A DNA stretch of 64,000 bases from the NCBI RefSeq assembly GCF_013409305.1, contig NZ_JACBZJ010000001.1, positions 2,976,001 through 3,040,000 of the forward strand, in the 5' to 3' direction. Made by a program: the position numbers and the translations under genes. Numbering within the stretch: position 1 is the first letter of the stretch; each line of letters opens with the position of its first letter. Shown piece after piece: positions 53,601 through 63,300 of this stretch. Under the pieces are notes generated by a model. It was not told where the DNA came from. It searched no databases and saw only the letters and a program-made list of their open reading frames with translations. This DNA comes from Cellulomonas soli (GTDB taxonomy: Bacteria > Actinomycetota > Actinomycetes > Actinomycetales > Cellulomonadaceae).

Positions 53601-55457
53601 CTACGCGCCCGTGCGTGCGGTCGTCTGCTCGCGGTCGTGCGCCTCACGGTAGTCCTCGACCGTGGCCAGCAGGTGCGCGTGCGTCCCGCGTGCCGTGACC
53701 CTCCCGCCCTCGAGCAGGACGACCTCGTCGGCGGCGTCCAGCGCGCTGAGCCGGTGGGTGACCACGACGACCCCGCGGCCCTCGGCACGGGTGTCGGCGA
53801 GCAGCACCCGCACGAGGGCGTCGGCGGCCTGCGGGTCCAGGTGCTCGGCGGGTTCGTCCACCAGCAGCAGGCGGGCCGGGGCGAGCAGCGCACGGGCGAG
53901 CAGGAGGCGGCGGCGCTCACCCCCCGACACGGTCCGGGCGTCCGGGCCGAGCAGGGTGTCGAGCCCGTCGGGCAGCAGCTCCAGCCACGGCCCCAGGCCG
54001 ACGGTCGTCAGCACCTGCCGGGCCTCCTCGACGCTCACGTCGCCGCGGGCCACCCGGAGGTTCTCCAGCACGGTGGTGCCGAACACGTGCGCGTCCTCGG
54101 TGGTCACGACGACGCCCCGGGCGAGGTCGTCCGACCCGGGCTCGGCGACGTCGGTGCCGTCGAGCGTGAGCCGGCCGCCGACCCGGGGGAGGAGCCCCGC
54201 GAGCGTCAGCAGGGTCGTCGTCTTGCCGGCACCGCTCGCGCCGACGACCGCGACGGACCGTCCCGGGCGCACGTCGAGGTCGAGACCGTCGAGGACCGGT
54301 GCCCTGCCGGGCCAGCCGCAGACCAGGCCCGAGGCGACGAGGCGAGGCCCGTCGACGGGCGCTGCAGGCGCGCTCGCCAGGGAGGTTCCGGGCTGAGCAG
54401 GCTGAGCGGAGCCGGTCGTCGTGTCGAAGGGACCGGCGTCGTCGAGCAGCGCCAGCACCCGCGCAGCCGCGGCCCGGGAGCGCTGCACCTGGACCGCGGC
54501 GGCGGGCAGCAGCGACGTCGCCTCGAAGGCGGCCAGCGGGGTCAGCACGATCACCGCGAGCTCGACCGGAGCGAGCTGCCCGCTGCGGACGGCCGGCACC
54601 CCGGTGACCAACGCGGCGAGGACGGCCAACCCGGTGGCCAGCGGTCCGACGGCGGCGGCGAACGCGGCCGCACGGGCGCCGGCGTCGGTCGCCCGGGCGA
54701 TGCCCGCGTCGGCGGCCCGCAACGAGTCCAGCTCGCGGGCGACCCGGCCGGAGACGGTGAGCGGTCCGGCGTCGTCGAGCAGCCCGAGCGCGGTGGCGGT
54801 CATGTCCGACCGCGCCGAGGCGGCCTGCGCCTCCGTCGTCCGTGCGGCACGGGCTGCGAGGGACGGCGCGAGGAGGCCCGCGGCCAGCAGGGCGAGGGCG
54901 AGGGCGGCAGCCGCGGGCGGCCAGAACGCGGCCATCGCGGCGACGGTACCCGTGCCGAGGGTGGTGGCGACGGCCGCGGGCAGCAGCCCCCGCACGACCA
55001 CGTCACCGACGGCGTCGACGTCCGCTCCGACACGGGTGAGCAGGTCCCCGCGGCGCAGCGTGACGAGCGCCCCGGTGGTCCCGGCGGCGAGCCGTTCGTA
55101 GACGGTGGTGCGTAGCGTGGCCATGCCGCGCAGCGCGAGGTCGTGCGAGACGAGACGCTCGGTGTAGCGCAGCACGCCGCGCCCGATGCCGAAGGCGCGC
55201 ACGGCGACGGTGGCGACCGACAGGGCGAGGACCGGGGGCATCTGCGAGGCGCGGGCGATGAGCCAGGCCGACACCGCGGCGAGCGCGACGGCGCAGCCCA
55301 GGGCGAGCGTGCCCAGCAGGACGGCGAGGGCCGTCCGGCGCGGGTCGATGTCGAGCAGCCGCACCGCGCGCCGGAGGTTTCCATGCCGCGCCTGGCTGCA
55401 CTGGGGGTTCGCGCCCGGGTCTGCCGGGGCGACACCTGCGCTCGGGGCCGTGGTCAT
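53601..55457 (-). CDS. cydC: Thiol reductant ABC exporter subunit CydC
   Basis: 618 residues. Six membrane helices in the N-terminal half (GIGRGVLRYTERLVSHD is typical of CydC), then an ATPase domain with Walker A GASGAGKTTT, signature TVSGGERRRLLLARALL and Walker B LLLVDEPAEHLD. With CydD it exports glutathione/cysteine-type thiols (or haem) needed for cytochrome bd assembly. The ATG overlaps the cydD stop by 4 bases. Confidence 0.94.
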   Translation of the reverse strand: MTTAPSAGVAPADPGANPQCSQARHGNLRRAVRLLDIDPRRTALAVLLGTLALGCAVALAAVSAWLIARASQMPPVLALSVATVAVRAFGIGRGVLRYTERLVSHDLALRGMATLRTTVYERLAAGTTGALVTLRRGDLLTRVGADVDAVGDVVVRGLLPAAVATTLGTGTVAAMAAFWPPAAAALALALLAAGLLAPSLAARAARTTEAQAASARSDMTATALGLLDDAGPLTVSGRVARELDSLRAADAGIARATDAGARAAAFAAAVGPLATGLAVLAALVTGVPAVRSGQLAPVELAVIVLTPLAAFEATSLLPAAAVQVQRSRAAAARVLALLDDAGPFDTTTGSAQPAQPGTSLASAPAAPVDGPRLVASGLVCGWPGRAPVLDGLDLDVRPGRSVAVVGASGAGKTTTLLTLAGLLPRVGGRLTLDGTDVAEPGSDDLARGVVVTTEDAHVFGTTVLENLRVARGDVSVEEARQVLTTVGLGPWLELLPDGLDTLLGPDARTVSGGERRRLLLARALLAPARLLLVDEPAEHLDPQAADALVRVLLADTRAEGRGVVVVTHRLSALDAADEVVLLEGGRVTARGTHAHLLATVEDYREAHDREQTTARTGA

Positions 55458-57187
55458 GCGCGGACCTCCGGTCCGGTCGGAGCGCCGGCGAGCGCGTCGG
55501 GCACGTCCTCACGTCCGGCCCCGGCGTCGGCCGCGCCGTCGGGCAGCGGGCCGGGGCGGACAGTCACCACGTCGTCGGCCGTCGCGGCGAGCGTCGCGCG
55601 GTGGGCGACGAGCACGACGGTGCGACCGGCGGCGCGCATCGCGTGGACGGTGTCCAGCACGACCTGCTCGCCGAGGGCGTCGAGGTGCGCGGTCGGCTCG
55701 TCCAGCACCACGAGCGGGGCGTCGGCGAGCAGGGCGCGGGTCAGGGCGACGCGCTGGCGTTGTCCGACGCTCAGGCCCGCGCCCCCCCGACCGAGCACGG
55801 TGTCCCAGGCGTCGGGCAGCCCGGCGAGCACCAGGTCGAGACCCGTGAGCGACGCGGCGACGTCCCGCGCCGCTGCGTCCGTGCCACCGACGACGTCGGC
55901 GACCGTGCCGGGCTCGAGGACGGGCCGCTGGGGGAGCCAGGTGATCTGCGCCCAGAACCCGGTCAGGTCCACGTCGGCGAGATCGATCGCCGGACCGGTC
56001 TGCGGGACGAGCGTCACCGCGCCGGCATCCGGCCGGAGGAGCCCGAGGAGGACCTCGACGGTCGTCGACTTGCCGGCCCCGCTCGGGCCGACGAGCGCCA
56101 GCACGCGACCGGGGGTCACCTCGAGGTCGAGTGCCGCCGGTGCCGCGTGGTCGCGTGCACGGACCGACACCCCCCGCAGGCGCAGGGTCGTGCTCCGCAG
56201 GTCGGGCGCGGGCGTCGCCCCGACCGTCGGCAGCGGGGTCTCGAGCACGGCGAACGCCTGCTCGGCCGCCGCGACCCCGTCGGTCGAGGCGTGGAAGTGC
56301 GCGCCGACCTGGCGCAGGGGGGCGAAGACCTCGGGCGCCAGGATCAGGACCGCGAGTCCGGTGACCAGGTCGAGCTGTCCGTCGACGAGGCGCAGTCCGA
56401 TGCCGACCGCGACGAGCGCCACGGAGAGCGTCGTGAGCAGCTCGAGCACCATGCCGGACAGGAACGCGATGCGCAGGGTGCCCATCGTGGCGCGCCGGTG
56501 CGCGTCGCCGAGGGCCTGCACGCGGGCCGCCGGGCCGCGTTCGCGTCCGAAGGCACGCAGCGTCGGCAGGCCGGCCAGCAGGTCGAGCACCTGCGCGGAC
56601 AGCCGCTGCATCGTGCGCAGACCCTGCTCGGACCGGCCCTGGGTCAGCCGACCGACCAGGATCATGAAGACCGGGACGAGCGGGATCGTGCCGACGACGA
56701 TCGCGGCCGACACCCAGTCCAGACCGAGCACGACGAGCACGGTCGCGGGCGTCACGGTCGCGGCGAGCACGAGCTGGGGCAGGTACCGCACGAAGTACGG
56801 CTCGAGCGCGTCGAGCCCGCGGGTCGCCAGCGTGACCACGGCGGGGCCTTCGCCTCCCGCGAGCAGGCGGGGCCCACGGGCGACGGCGTGCGCGACGACG
56901 GACTCGCGCAGCTCGGCGACGGCTCGGGTGGCGGCGCGGTGGGCGTAGCGCTCCTGGACAGCCGTGACGAGCGTCCGGGCGAGGACGACGCCGACGAGCG
57001 CGACGACCGCCGGCAGGATCTCGCCGAGGTCCGCGCCGTGCGCCACTGCTCGCCCGAGGGCTCGGGCGAGCAGCAGCGCCTGGGCGACGATGAGCGCGGT
57101 GGTGACGAGCCCGAGCGCGACCGTCAGGGCGAGGTAGCCCCGGGCGGCCCGGGCGTGCTGGAGGAGCCGGGGGTCGAGCGGCTTCAC
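55454..57187 (-). CDS. cydD: Thiol reductant ABC exporter subunit CydD
   Basis: 577 residues. The membrane half (about 15-300) has PLVPVFMILVGRLTQGRSEQG and LPTLRAFGRE, typical of CydD. The ATPase half has Walker A GPSGAGKSTT, signature GLSVGQRQRVALTRALL and Walker B LVVLDEPTAHLD. It pairs with CydC, whose start overlaps its stop. GTG 57187 is 13 bases after the cydB stop. Confidence 0.94.
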   Translation of the reverse strand: MKPLDPRLLQHARAARGYLALTVALGLVTTALIVAQALLLARALGRAVAHGADLGEILPAVVALVGVVLARTLVTAVQERYAHRAATRAVAELRESVVAHAVARGPRLLAGGEGPAVVTLATRGLDALEPYFVRYLPQLVLAATVTPATVLVVLGLDWVSAAIVVGTIPLVPVFMILVGRLTQGRSEQGLRTMQRLSAQVLDLLAGLPTLRAFGRERGPAARVQALGDAHRRATMGTLRIAFLSGMVLELLTTLSVALVAVGIGLRLVDGQLDLVTGLAVLILAPEVFAPLRQVGAHFHASTDGVAAAEQAFAVLETPLPTVGATPAPDLRSTTLRLRGVSVRARDHAAPAALDLEVTPGRVLALVGPSGAGKSTTVEVLLGLLRPDAGAVTLVPQTGPAIDLADVDLTGFWAQITWLPQRPVLEPGTVADVVGGTDAAARDVAASLTGLDLVLAGLPDAWDTVLGRGGAGLSVGQRQRVALTRALLADAPLVVLDEPTAHLDALGEQVVLDTVHAMRAAGRTVVLVAHRATLAATADDVVTVRPGPLPDGAADAGAGREDVPDALAGAPTGPEVRA

Positions 57188-57200
57188 GCCGACCGACCGG

Positions 57201-58256
57201 TCACTTGGCCCCCGACTGCTCGAACGTCAGGCCGACCGGGTCGGGGATCTGCGCGGCGCTGATGCGCTTGCGGAACACCCAGTACGTCCAGCCCTGGTAC
57301 ACCAGGACGAGGGGCGTGAGGATCACGGCGACCCAGGTCATGACGGTCAACGTGTAGTCGGTCGACGAGGCGTTGGTGACGTTGAGGGAGTTGGCCGGGT
57401 CGAACGCGGGCATCACGTCGGGGTACAGCGACCCGAAGATCAGGACGACCGCGGCGAGGATCGTCACGGCGGAGGCGATGAACGCCTGCCCCTCGCGGCG
57501 TGCGCGGGTGGTGACGACGAGCACCGCGAGCGCGACGGCCGCGACGGCGACCGCTGCCCAGGTCCAGGCGGCGTCGGAGTAGGCCAGCTGGGCCCAGATC
57601 GCCCAGGCGGCGGCCACGACGAGCGTGATCGGGGCGAGGCGCTCGGCGGCGGCCCCGGCGCGTGCCCGGATGTCGCCGTCCGACTTCAGCGCGAGGAAGA
57701 CGGCGCCGTGGGTGAGGAACAGCAGTGCGGTGGTCGCGCCGCCGAGCAGGGCGAACGGGTTGAGGAGCGCCCAGAACCCGCCGACGTACTGGTGGTTCAC
57801 GTCGAGCTCGACGCCGCGCACGATGTTGGCGAAGGCCACGCCCCACAGCACCGACGGGAGCCAGGAGCCGAACATGATCGCCCGGTCGGCCAGGGCACGC
57901 CACTTGTCGTCGTTGATCTTGCCGCGCCACTCGAACGCGACGATCCGGACGATGAGGGCGACGAGGATGAGGAACAGCGGCAGGTAGAACCCGGAGAACA
58001 GCGTCGCGTACCACTCCGGGAACGCCGCGAAGGTGGCGCCACCGGCGGTGAGCAGCCACACCTCGTTGCCGTCCCAGACGGGGCCGATGGTGTTGATCAT
58101 GACGCGGCGGTCCTTCTCGACCGCGGCGGCGTCACGGCCGCCGCGGCGTCCGAGCAGGCCGAGCAGCATGCCCACGCCGAAGTCGAACCCCTCGAGCACG
58201 AGGTAACCGGTCCACAGGACCGCGATGAGCAGGAACCAGACGGTCGAGAGCTCCAT
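57201..58256 (-). CDS. cydB: Cytochrome bd ubiquinol oxidase subunit II
   Basis: 351 residues, about eight to nine transmembrane helices. LEGFDFGVGMLLGLLGR near the N-terminus, INTIGPVWDGNEVWLLTAGGATFAAFPEWYA and FSGFYLPLFLILVALIVRI-type blocks are signatures of CydB. It forms the oxidase with CydA. ATG 58256 follows the cydA stop by 19 bases. Confidence 0.96.
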   Translation of the reverse strand: MELSTVWFLLIAVLWTGYLVLEGFDFGVGMLLGLLGRRGGRDAAAVEKDRRVMINTIGPVWDGNEVWLLTAGGATFAAFPEWYATLFSGFYLPLFLILVALIVRIVAFEWRGKINDDKWRALADRAIMFGSWLPSVLWGVAFANIVRGVELDVNHQYVGGFWALLNPFALLGGATTALLFLTHGAVFLALKSDGDIRARAGAAAERLAPITLVVAAAWAIWAQLAYSDAAWTWAAVAVAAVALAVLVVTTRARREGQAFIASAVTILAAVVLIFGSLYPDVMPAFDPANSLNVTNASSTDYTLTVMTWVAVILTPLVLVYQGWTYWVFRKRISAAQIPDPVGLTFEQSGAK

Positions 58257-58275
58257 GGTGATCGTCCCTTCCGGC

Positions 58276-59769
58276 TCAGTAGGCGAACGACAGCGGACGG
58301 TCGGTCGCGTCCGGTTCGTCAGGTCGGTTGTCGGGGCTGGGGTCGTGCTCGGTGTCGGCGACGCCCTCGATCGCGTACCGGTGCATGAGGCGGTACCAGA
58401 AGACCGCGAGCACGCCGTAGAGCAGCGTGAAGCCGACCAGCGAGATGATCACGGTCGTCGGCGTCACGACCTCGGAGACGCCCCGTGCGGTGAACAGCCA
58501 CACGCCGTCGACGCCCGAGGGGTTCGGGTTGGGTGCGACGACCCACGGCTGACGGCCCATCTCGGTGAAGATCCAGCCGAACGCCGAGGCGAGGAACGGC
58601 GTGGCGAGGGCCCAGACGCCCACGCGTGCGAACCACGGGTTGTCGGTGACGCGTCCCTTGCGGGTGAACCACAGCGCGAGCAGCGCCAGGGCGGCCGAGC
58701 CGACGCCGAAGCCGATCATCAGTCGGAAGGACCAGTAGGTGACGGCCAGGTTGGGGGAGTAGCTGGCGGGGTTGCCGGCCTCGTCGGTGAAGCCGAACTT
58801 CTCCTCGTACTGGGCCTGCAGGTCGTCGACGCCCTTGATCGGCGCGGAGAAGTCCCCGGTCGCGAGGAACGAGGTCAGGCCGGGGATCTCGATGAGGTGG
58901 CGCACGCCCGCGCAGTCGTTGTTCAGGTCGCCGATCGCCAGGATCGAGAACGAGGCACCGTCGGTCGACTCGCACAGCCCCTCGGCCGCGGCCATCTTCA
59001 TGGGCTGCTGGTCGAACATGAGCTTGGCCTGCCAGTCACCGGTGACAGCGACGCCGACGCCCGAGACGAGCATGGCCACCAGGCCGAGGATCACCGCGGG
59101 GCGGTAGACGTCGCGTGCCTTGTCGGCCTGACCGGCGCGGACGAGCTTGACCATCCACCACGCGGCGATGCCGGCGACGAACGTGCCCGCCGTGAGGAAG
59201 GCCGCCGAGATCGTGTGCGGGAACGCCGCGAGAACGGTGGGGTTGCTGAGCACCTTGCCGATGTCGACCATCTCCGCGCGCCCGGTCTCCATGTTGAAGA
59301 CCGCACCGACGGGGTGCTGCATCCAGGAGTTGGCCGCGAGGATGAAGAACGCGGACAGGTTCGTGGCGATCGCGACGGCCCAGATGCACGCGAGATGGAT
59401 CTTCTTGGGCAGCTTGTCCCAGCCGAAGATCCACAGGCCCAGGAACGTCGACTCGACGAAGAACGCGGCGAGCGCCTCCATCGCCAGCGGGGCGCCGAAG
59501 ACGTCGCCGACGAAGCGTGAGTACTCCGACCACGCCATGCCGAACTGGAACTCCTGCACGATGCCGGTGGCGACACCGATCGCGAAGTTGATGAGCAGGA
59601 GCTTGCCGAAGAACTTGGTCAGCCGCAGCCAGCGCTCGTGACCGGTCCGCACCCAGATCGTCTGCATGATCGCGACGAGCGGCGCGAGGCCGATCGTCAG
59701 CGGCACGAAGATGAAGTGGTAGACGGTCGTGATGCCGAACTGCCAGCGGGCGAGGTCGAGGGCGTCCAC
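58276..59769 (-). CDS. cydA: Cytochrome bd ubiquinol oxidase subunit I
   Basis: 497 residues. It binds haems b558, b595 and d and the quinol, and reduces O2 with high affinity at the plasma membrane. H18 in TTVYHFIFVPLT, the histidine in AAFPHTISAAFLTAG and the methionine in GWIFTEMGRQPW are expected haem-site residues. The Q loop between helices is the short type. GTG 59769 (MDALDLARWQFGITT) is preferred because GGAGA lies 9 bases upstream; GTG 59778 is immediately adjacent to it. First gene of cydA-B-D-C. The long upstream region contains two DosR-like boxes. Confidence 0.96.
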   Translation of the reverse strand: MDALDLARWQFGITTVYHFIFVPLTIGLAPLVAIMQTIWVRTGHERWLRLTKFFGKLLLINFAIGVATGIVQEFQFGMAWSEYSRFVGDVFGAPLAMEALAAFFVESTFLGLWIFGWDKLPKKIHLACIWAVAIATNLSAFFILAANSWMQHPVGAVFNMETGRAEMVDIGKVLSNPTVLAAFPHTISAAFLTAGTFVAGIAAWWMVKLVRAGQADKARDVYRPAVILGLVAMLVSGVGVAVTGDWQAKLMFDQQPMKMAAAEGLCESTDGASFSILAIGDLNNDCAGVRHLIEIPGLTSFLATGDFSAPIKGVDDLQAQYEEKFGFTDEAGNPASYSPNLAVTYWSFRLMIGFGVGSAALALLALWFTRKGRVTDNPWFARVGVWALATPFLASAFGWIFTEMGRQPWVVAPNPNPSGVDGVWLFTARGVSEVVTPTTVIISLVGFTLLYGVLAVFWYRLMHRYAIEGVADTEHDPSPDNRPDEPDATDRPLSFAY

Positions 59770-59860
59770 GCGGGTCACTCTCCATCGGGGGTGCGGGGCG
59801 GTCGTCGGTCCGGGCCTGCGGACGCCGGACCGACCTCGGGCGTAGGCCCTCTGACCGGCC

Positions 59861-59866
59861 CTGCTA
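59861..59866 (-). promoter_or_regulatory. Candidate -10 of the cydABDC operon
   Basis: On the minus strand TAGCAG at 59861-59866 could serve as the -10, giving an RNA start near 59854 and an ~85-base leader. The DosR-like boxes would then be centred at about -42 and -67. The -35 (around 59884-59889) is poor, as expected for an activator-dependent promoter. Confidence 0.35.
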
Positions 59867-59887
59867 CCCGCAGGGATGGTCGGAACG

Positions 59888-59905
59888 CTAGGGCTCAGGT
59901 CCTAG
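59888..59905. promoter_or_regulatory. DosR-like box 2 (proximal)
   Basis: CTAGGGC-TCAG-GTCCTAG: 7-base arms around 4 bases with one mismatched pair. It resembles the GGGAC-N4-GTCCC core of DosR boxes with a weaker left half. The centre is 25 bases from box 1, on the cydA side. Confidence 0.5.
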
Positions 59906-59911
59906 TCTCAC

Positions 59912-59931
59912 CCCGGGACGTTGGTCCCGGG
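59912..59931. promoter_or_regulatory. DosR-like box 1 (distal)
   Basis: CCCGGGAC-GTTG-GTCCCGGG is a perfect palindrome with 8-base arms. Its core GGGAC-N4-GTCCC agrees with the mycobacterial DosR consensus core at all ten defined positions. The divergent position and the DevR/DevS genes next to the cyd operon make it a strong candidate DevR site. Confidence 0.65.
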
Positions 59932-59966
59932 TGCTGACAGTGTGTCGTGTCCCTCACGTCTGCGCC

Positions 59967-60033
59967 GACGGTGCGTCGACGGCGCGTCGAACGGTGCGTC
60001 GGACGGTGAGCCGGAGCGTGCGTCGACGGTGCG
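59967..60033 (+). repeat. Degenerate 11-12-base tandem repeat
   Basis: Units GACGGTGCGTC, GACGGCGCGTC, GAACGGTGCGTC and GGACGGTGAGC run from 59967 to 60011, and GTGCGTCGACGGTGCGG recurs at 60018-60034. It lies between the cydA control region and rne. No open frame is supported here. Confidence 0.75.
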
Positions 60034-60356
60034 GAGAAGTGGCGCGCCGAAGCCCGTCGCGGGCGCCTCGCAGGCCGGTCGGGGGTCCCTGTGCGATACT
60101 CGTCACGGTTCACCGGCGCCCACACCGCCACGAATCCTTGAGCTCGCCGCCCCTGCGTCGCGCGCGCCAGCCGCCGCCAGGCACCGCACGGCCCCGCCAG
60201 GGCCGCATCGGTCGCCCGGCAGGCGATGGCCCCGATCCTCGAGCAGCAGCCACGACCGCCGACTTCCGTCGCGGCGCCCGAGGGGCGCACGTGACGACTA
60301 CCGCCTCCGGGCGCTGCACGTGTGGGCGGCGTCCCTGGCACCCAGGAGCACCCCGC

Positions 60357-63300
60357 GTGACCCACGACAACACCCCTGACCTCGCAGCGGACGCGACGAC
60401 CACCGGGGGTGAGGCAGCACCGGCACCCACGCGTCGCCGTCGGGCGACGCGTACCGTCGCGGCCCCAGCGGTCGCCGAGCAGGCGACGCCGAGCGAGGGG
60501 TCGTCCACGGATGCCGCTCGTGCGGGGGTCACGGACTCCCAGGCCGCTGGTGCGCAGCCCGCCGCCGAGACCCCCGACGCCGCGGAGCCCGCAGCGCCCA
60601 AGGCCCGCCGCTCACGTCGCGCCACCCGTCCCGCCTCCGAGGGCGTCGTGACCACGCCGGCCGGGGACGGCACGGCGACGACGACCGCACCCGAGGCGAG
60701 CCACGGGTCGGACACCCCGGCTACCGCCACGCCCGAGCCGACGGTCGACGACAAGCCCGCGAAGGCCCCGCGGCGTCGCCGTGCCGCGTCGCGGCCCGCA
60801 GCCAGCCCGGACGCCGCCGCCACCCCGACCGAGTCGCCGACCGAGAACCCGGTCGTTGCGCCGCTCGACCCGGCCGTCGAGGACGCCGAGGAGGACGCCC
60901 TCGACGAGGCCGGCGTCCAGGCACCCGCCGCCCGGGTCAACGCACCCGGTCTGGACGTGCTCGCCGAGCTCGCCGCCTCCGCCCCGTCGGCCCCCGCCGC
61001 CGCTGCTGACGCACCGCGCACCGCCGCCCCGCGGCTGGCGACCACTGCTCTGCTCTTCCAGGCGCCCGACCCCGCGGCCCGCCCGCGCCGTCGCCGGGCG
61101 CAGGTGCAGGCGGGCTCGCCCGAGGAGATCTCGGAGGCGGCCCGTCGTGCCGAGGCGGCGGCGACCGAGGAGGCCGAGGCAGCTGCCGTCGAGCTCGCCA
61201 CGTCGGTCCAGGACGACGCGCAGCCCGTGGCCGAGACGTCGACGACCCGCCCCTCGCGTCGTCGCGGCGGCCGTCGCCGTGGCGGCGAGCCCGTGGTGGA
61301 GGCGACGCCCGACGAGGAGGCGCCCCTCGGCGAGCCCGTCGAGGACGAGGCCGACCAGGACGAGGACGCGCAGCCGCAGGAGGTCGAGCTCGAGGGCGTC
61401 GACGAGAGCGGCGCCCCGCGCCGTCGCCGTCGCCGTGGCGGTCGGGGTCGCCGTGGCCGCACGGACGACGCGTCCGACGAGCAGGGTGGCGACGAGCCGA
61501 CCGGTGACGAGGCCGACGAGCCCGAGACCGACGCGGAGGCGGAGGACGAGGCCGACGCGGGTGAGGACGGCTCCGGCACGAGCCGCCGTCGTCGCCGTCG
61601 TCGCCGTGGTTCGCGCTCTGAGAGCAGCGAAGGCGAGCAGCAGGGGCGCACCCGACCGCGACCGGCCGGCGACGAGGTCACCGCGCTGCGTGGCTCGACG
61701 CGCCTGGAGGCCAAGCGTCAGCGCCGCCGCGAGGGGCGCGACGCCGGACGGCGCCGCCAGATCATCAGCGAGTCCGAGTTCCTCGCCCGCCGCGAGTCGG
61801 TCGACCGCGCGATGATCGTGCGCGAGCGCGACGGACGCACGCAGATCGCCGTGCTCGAGGACGACGTGCTCGTCGAGCACTACGTGTCCATCCAGGCGCA
61901 GGCCTCGATGGTCGGCAACGTGTACCTCGGCCGCGTGCAGAACGTGCTGCCGAGCATGGAGGCCGCCTTCGTCGACGTCGGCAAGGGCCGCAACGCGGTG
62001 CTGTACGCCGGTGAGGTCAACTGGGACGCGGCCGGGCTCGAGGGCGGCCAGTCGCGTCGGATCGAGCAGGCGCTGAAGTCCGGCGACTCGGTGCTCGTGC
62101 AGGTCACGAAGGACCCGATCGGTCACAAGGGCGCGCGGCTGACCTCGCAGGTCACGCTGGCCGGCCGGTACCTGGTCTACGTGCCCGGCGGCGGCATGAC
62201 CGGCATCAGCCGCAAGCTGCCCGACACCGAGCGTGCCCGCCTGAAGAAGATCCTGCGCGAGGTCGTCCCGGAGTCCGCGGGCGTCATCGTGCGGACCGCC
62301 GCGGAGGGCGCCTCGGAGGACGAGCTGCGGGCCGACATCGAGCGTCTGCAGTCCCAGTGGGAGGCGATCTCCGCCAAGGCGAAGACGGCCTCGTCGCCCG
62401 CGCTCCTGCAGGGCGAGCCGGACATGGCGATCCGCGTCGTGCGCGACATCTTCAACGACGACTTCAACTCGCTGGTCGTGCAGGGCGACGAGGCGTGGTC
62501 GACGATCTCCGGCTACATCGGCGAGCTCGCTCCCGACCTGGCGGGCAAGATCTCCCAGTGGACGGGTACCGCCGACGTGTTCTCCGTGCACCGCATCGAC
62601 GAGCAGCTCGCCAAGGGGATGGACCGCAAGGTCTGGCTGCCCTCGGGTGGTTCGCTGGTCATCGACCGCACCGAGGCGATGACCGTCATCGACGTCAACA
62701 CCGGCAAGTTCACCGGCTCGGGCGGCACGCTCGAGGAGACGGTCACCCGTAACAACATCGAGGCGGCCGAGGAGATCGTCCGCCAGCTGCGGCTGCGCGA
62801 CATCGGCGGCATCATCGTCATCGACTTCATCGACATGGTGCTCGAGTCGAACCGTGACCTGGTGCTGCGCCGGCTCGTCGAGTGCCTGGGTCGGGACCGC
62901 ACGAAGCACCAGGTCGCCGAGGTCACCTCGCTCGGGCTGGTGCAGATGACCCGCAAGCGCGTGGGCCAGGGCCTCGTCGAGGCGTTCTCGGTGACCTGCG
63001 AGCACTGCCACGGTCGTGGCTTCATCGTGCAGGACGAGCCGGTGGAGAAGGGGCCGCGCCCCGACCTGGCCGCGCCCGCGCCGCAGCCGGCCGCCGAGGG
63101 CGAGTCGAAGCGCGCGCGCCGCAAGCGGGGCGGAGCCAAGGACGTGGCCCCCGCACCGCACGCAGGCGTGCCGGTCCTGCCGGAGGCGCGCGAGGCCGTC
63201 AAGGCCACGCTCGCGACGATCGCCGCTGCGGCCGCCCACGCCCACGAGCACGAGCACGAGCACGAGCACGACGAGGCCGTCGCCGGTGCGGTCACGCCCG

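Larger units (their letters stand above)
59770..60356. other. Long divergent intergenic region between cydA and rne
   Basis: 587 bases without a supported gene. It holds the cydA promoter region and two DosR-like palindromes (59888-59931), a degenerate 11-12-base tandem repeat (59967-60011, echoed at 60016-60033), and a probable long rne 5' leader. A GATACT hexamer near 60095-60100 is a possible rne -10. A frame running through it into rne is Arg-rich and looks like a composition artefact. Confidence 0.7.

Noticed and set aside
59931..60356. Extending RNase E upstream to 59931
   Set aside because: The extra 142 residues are Arg/Pro-rich, cross a tandem repeat and have no ribosome site, whereas GTG 60357 has AGGAG at a suitable distance.
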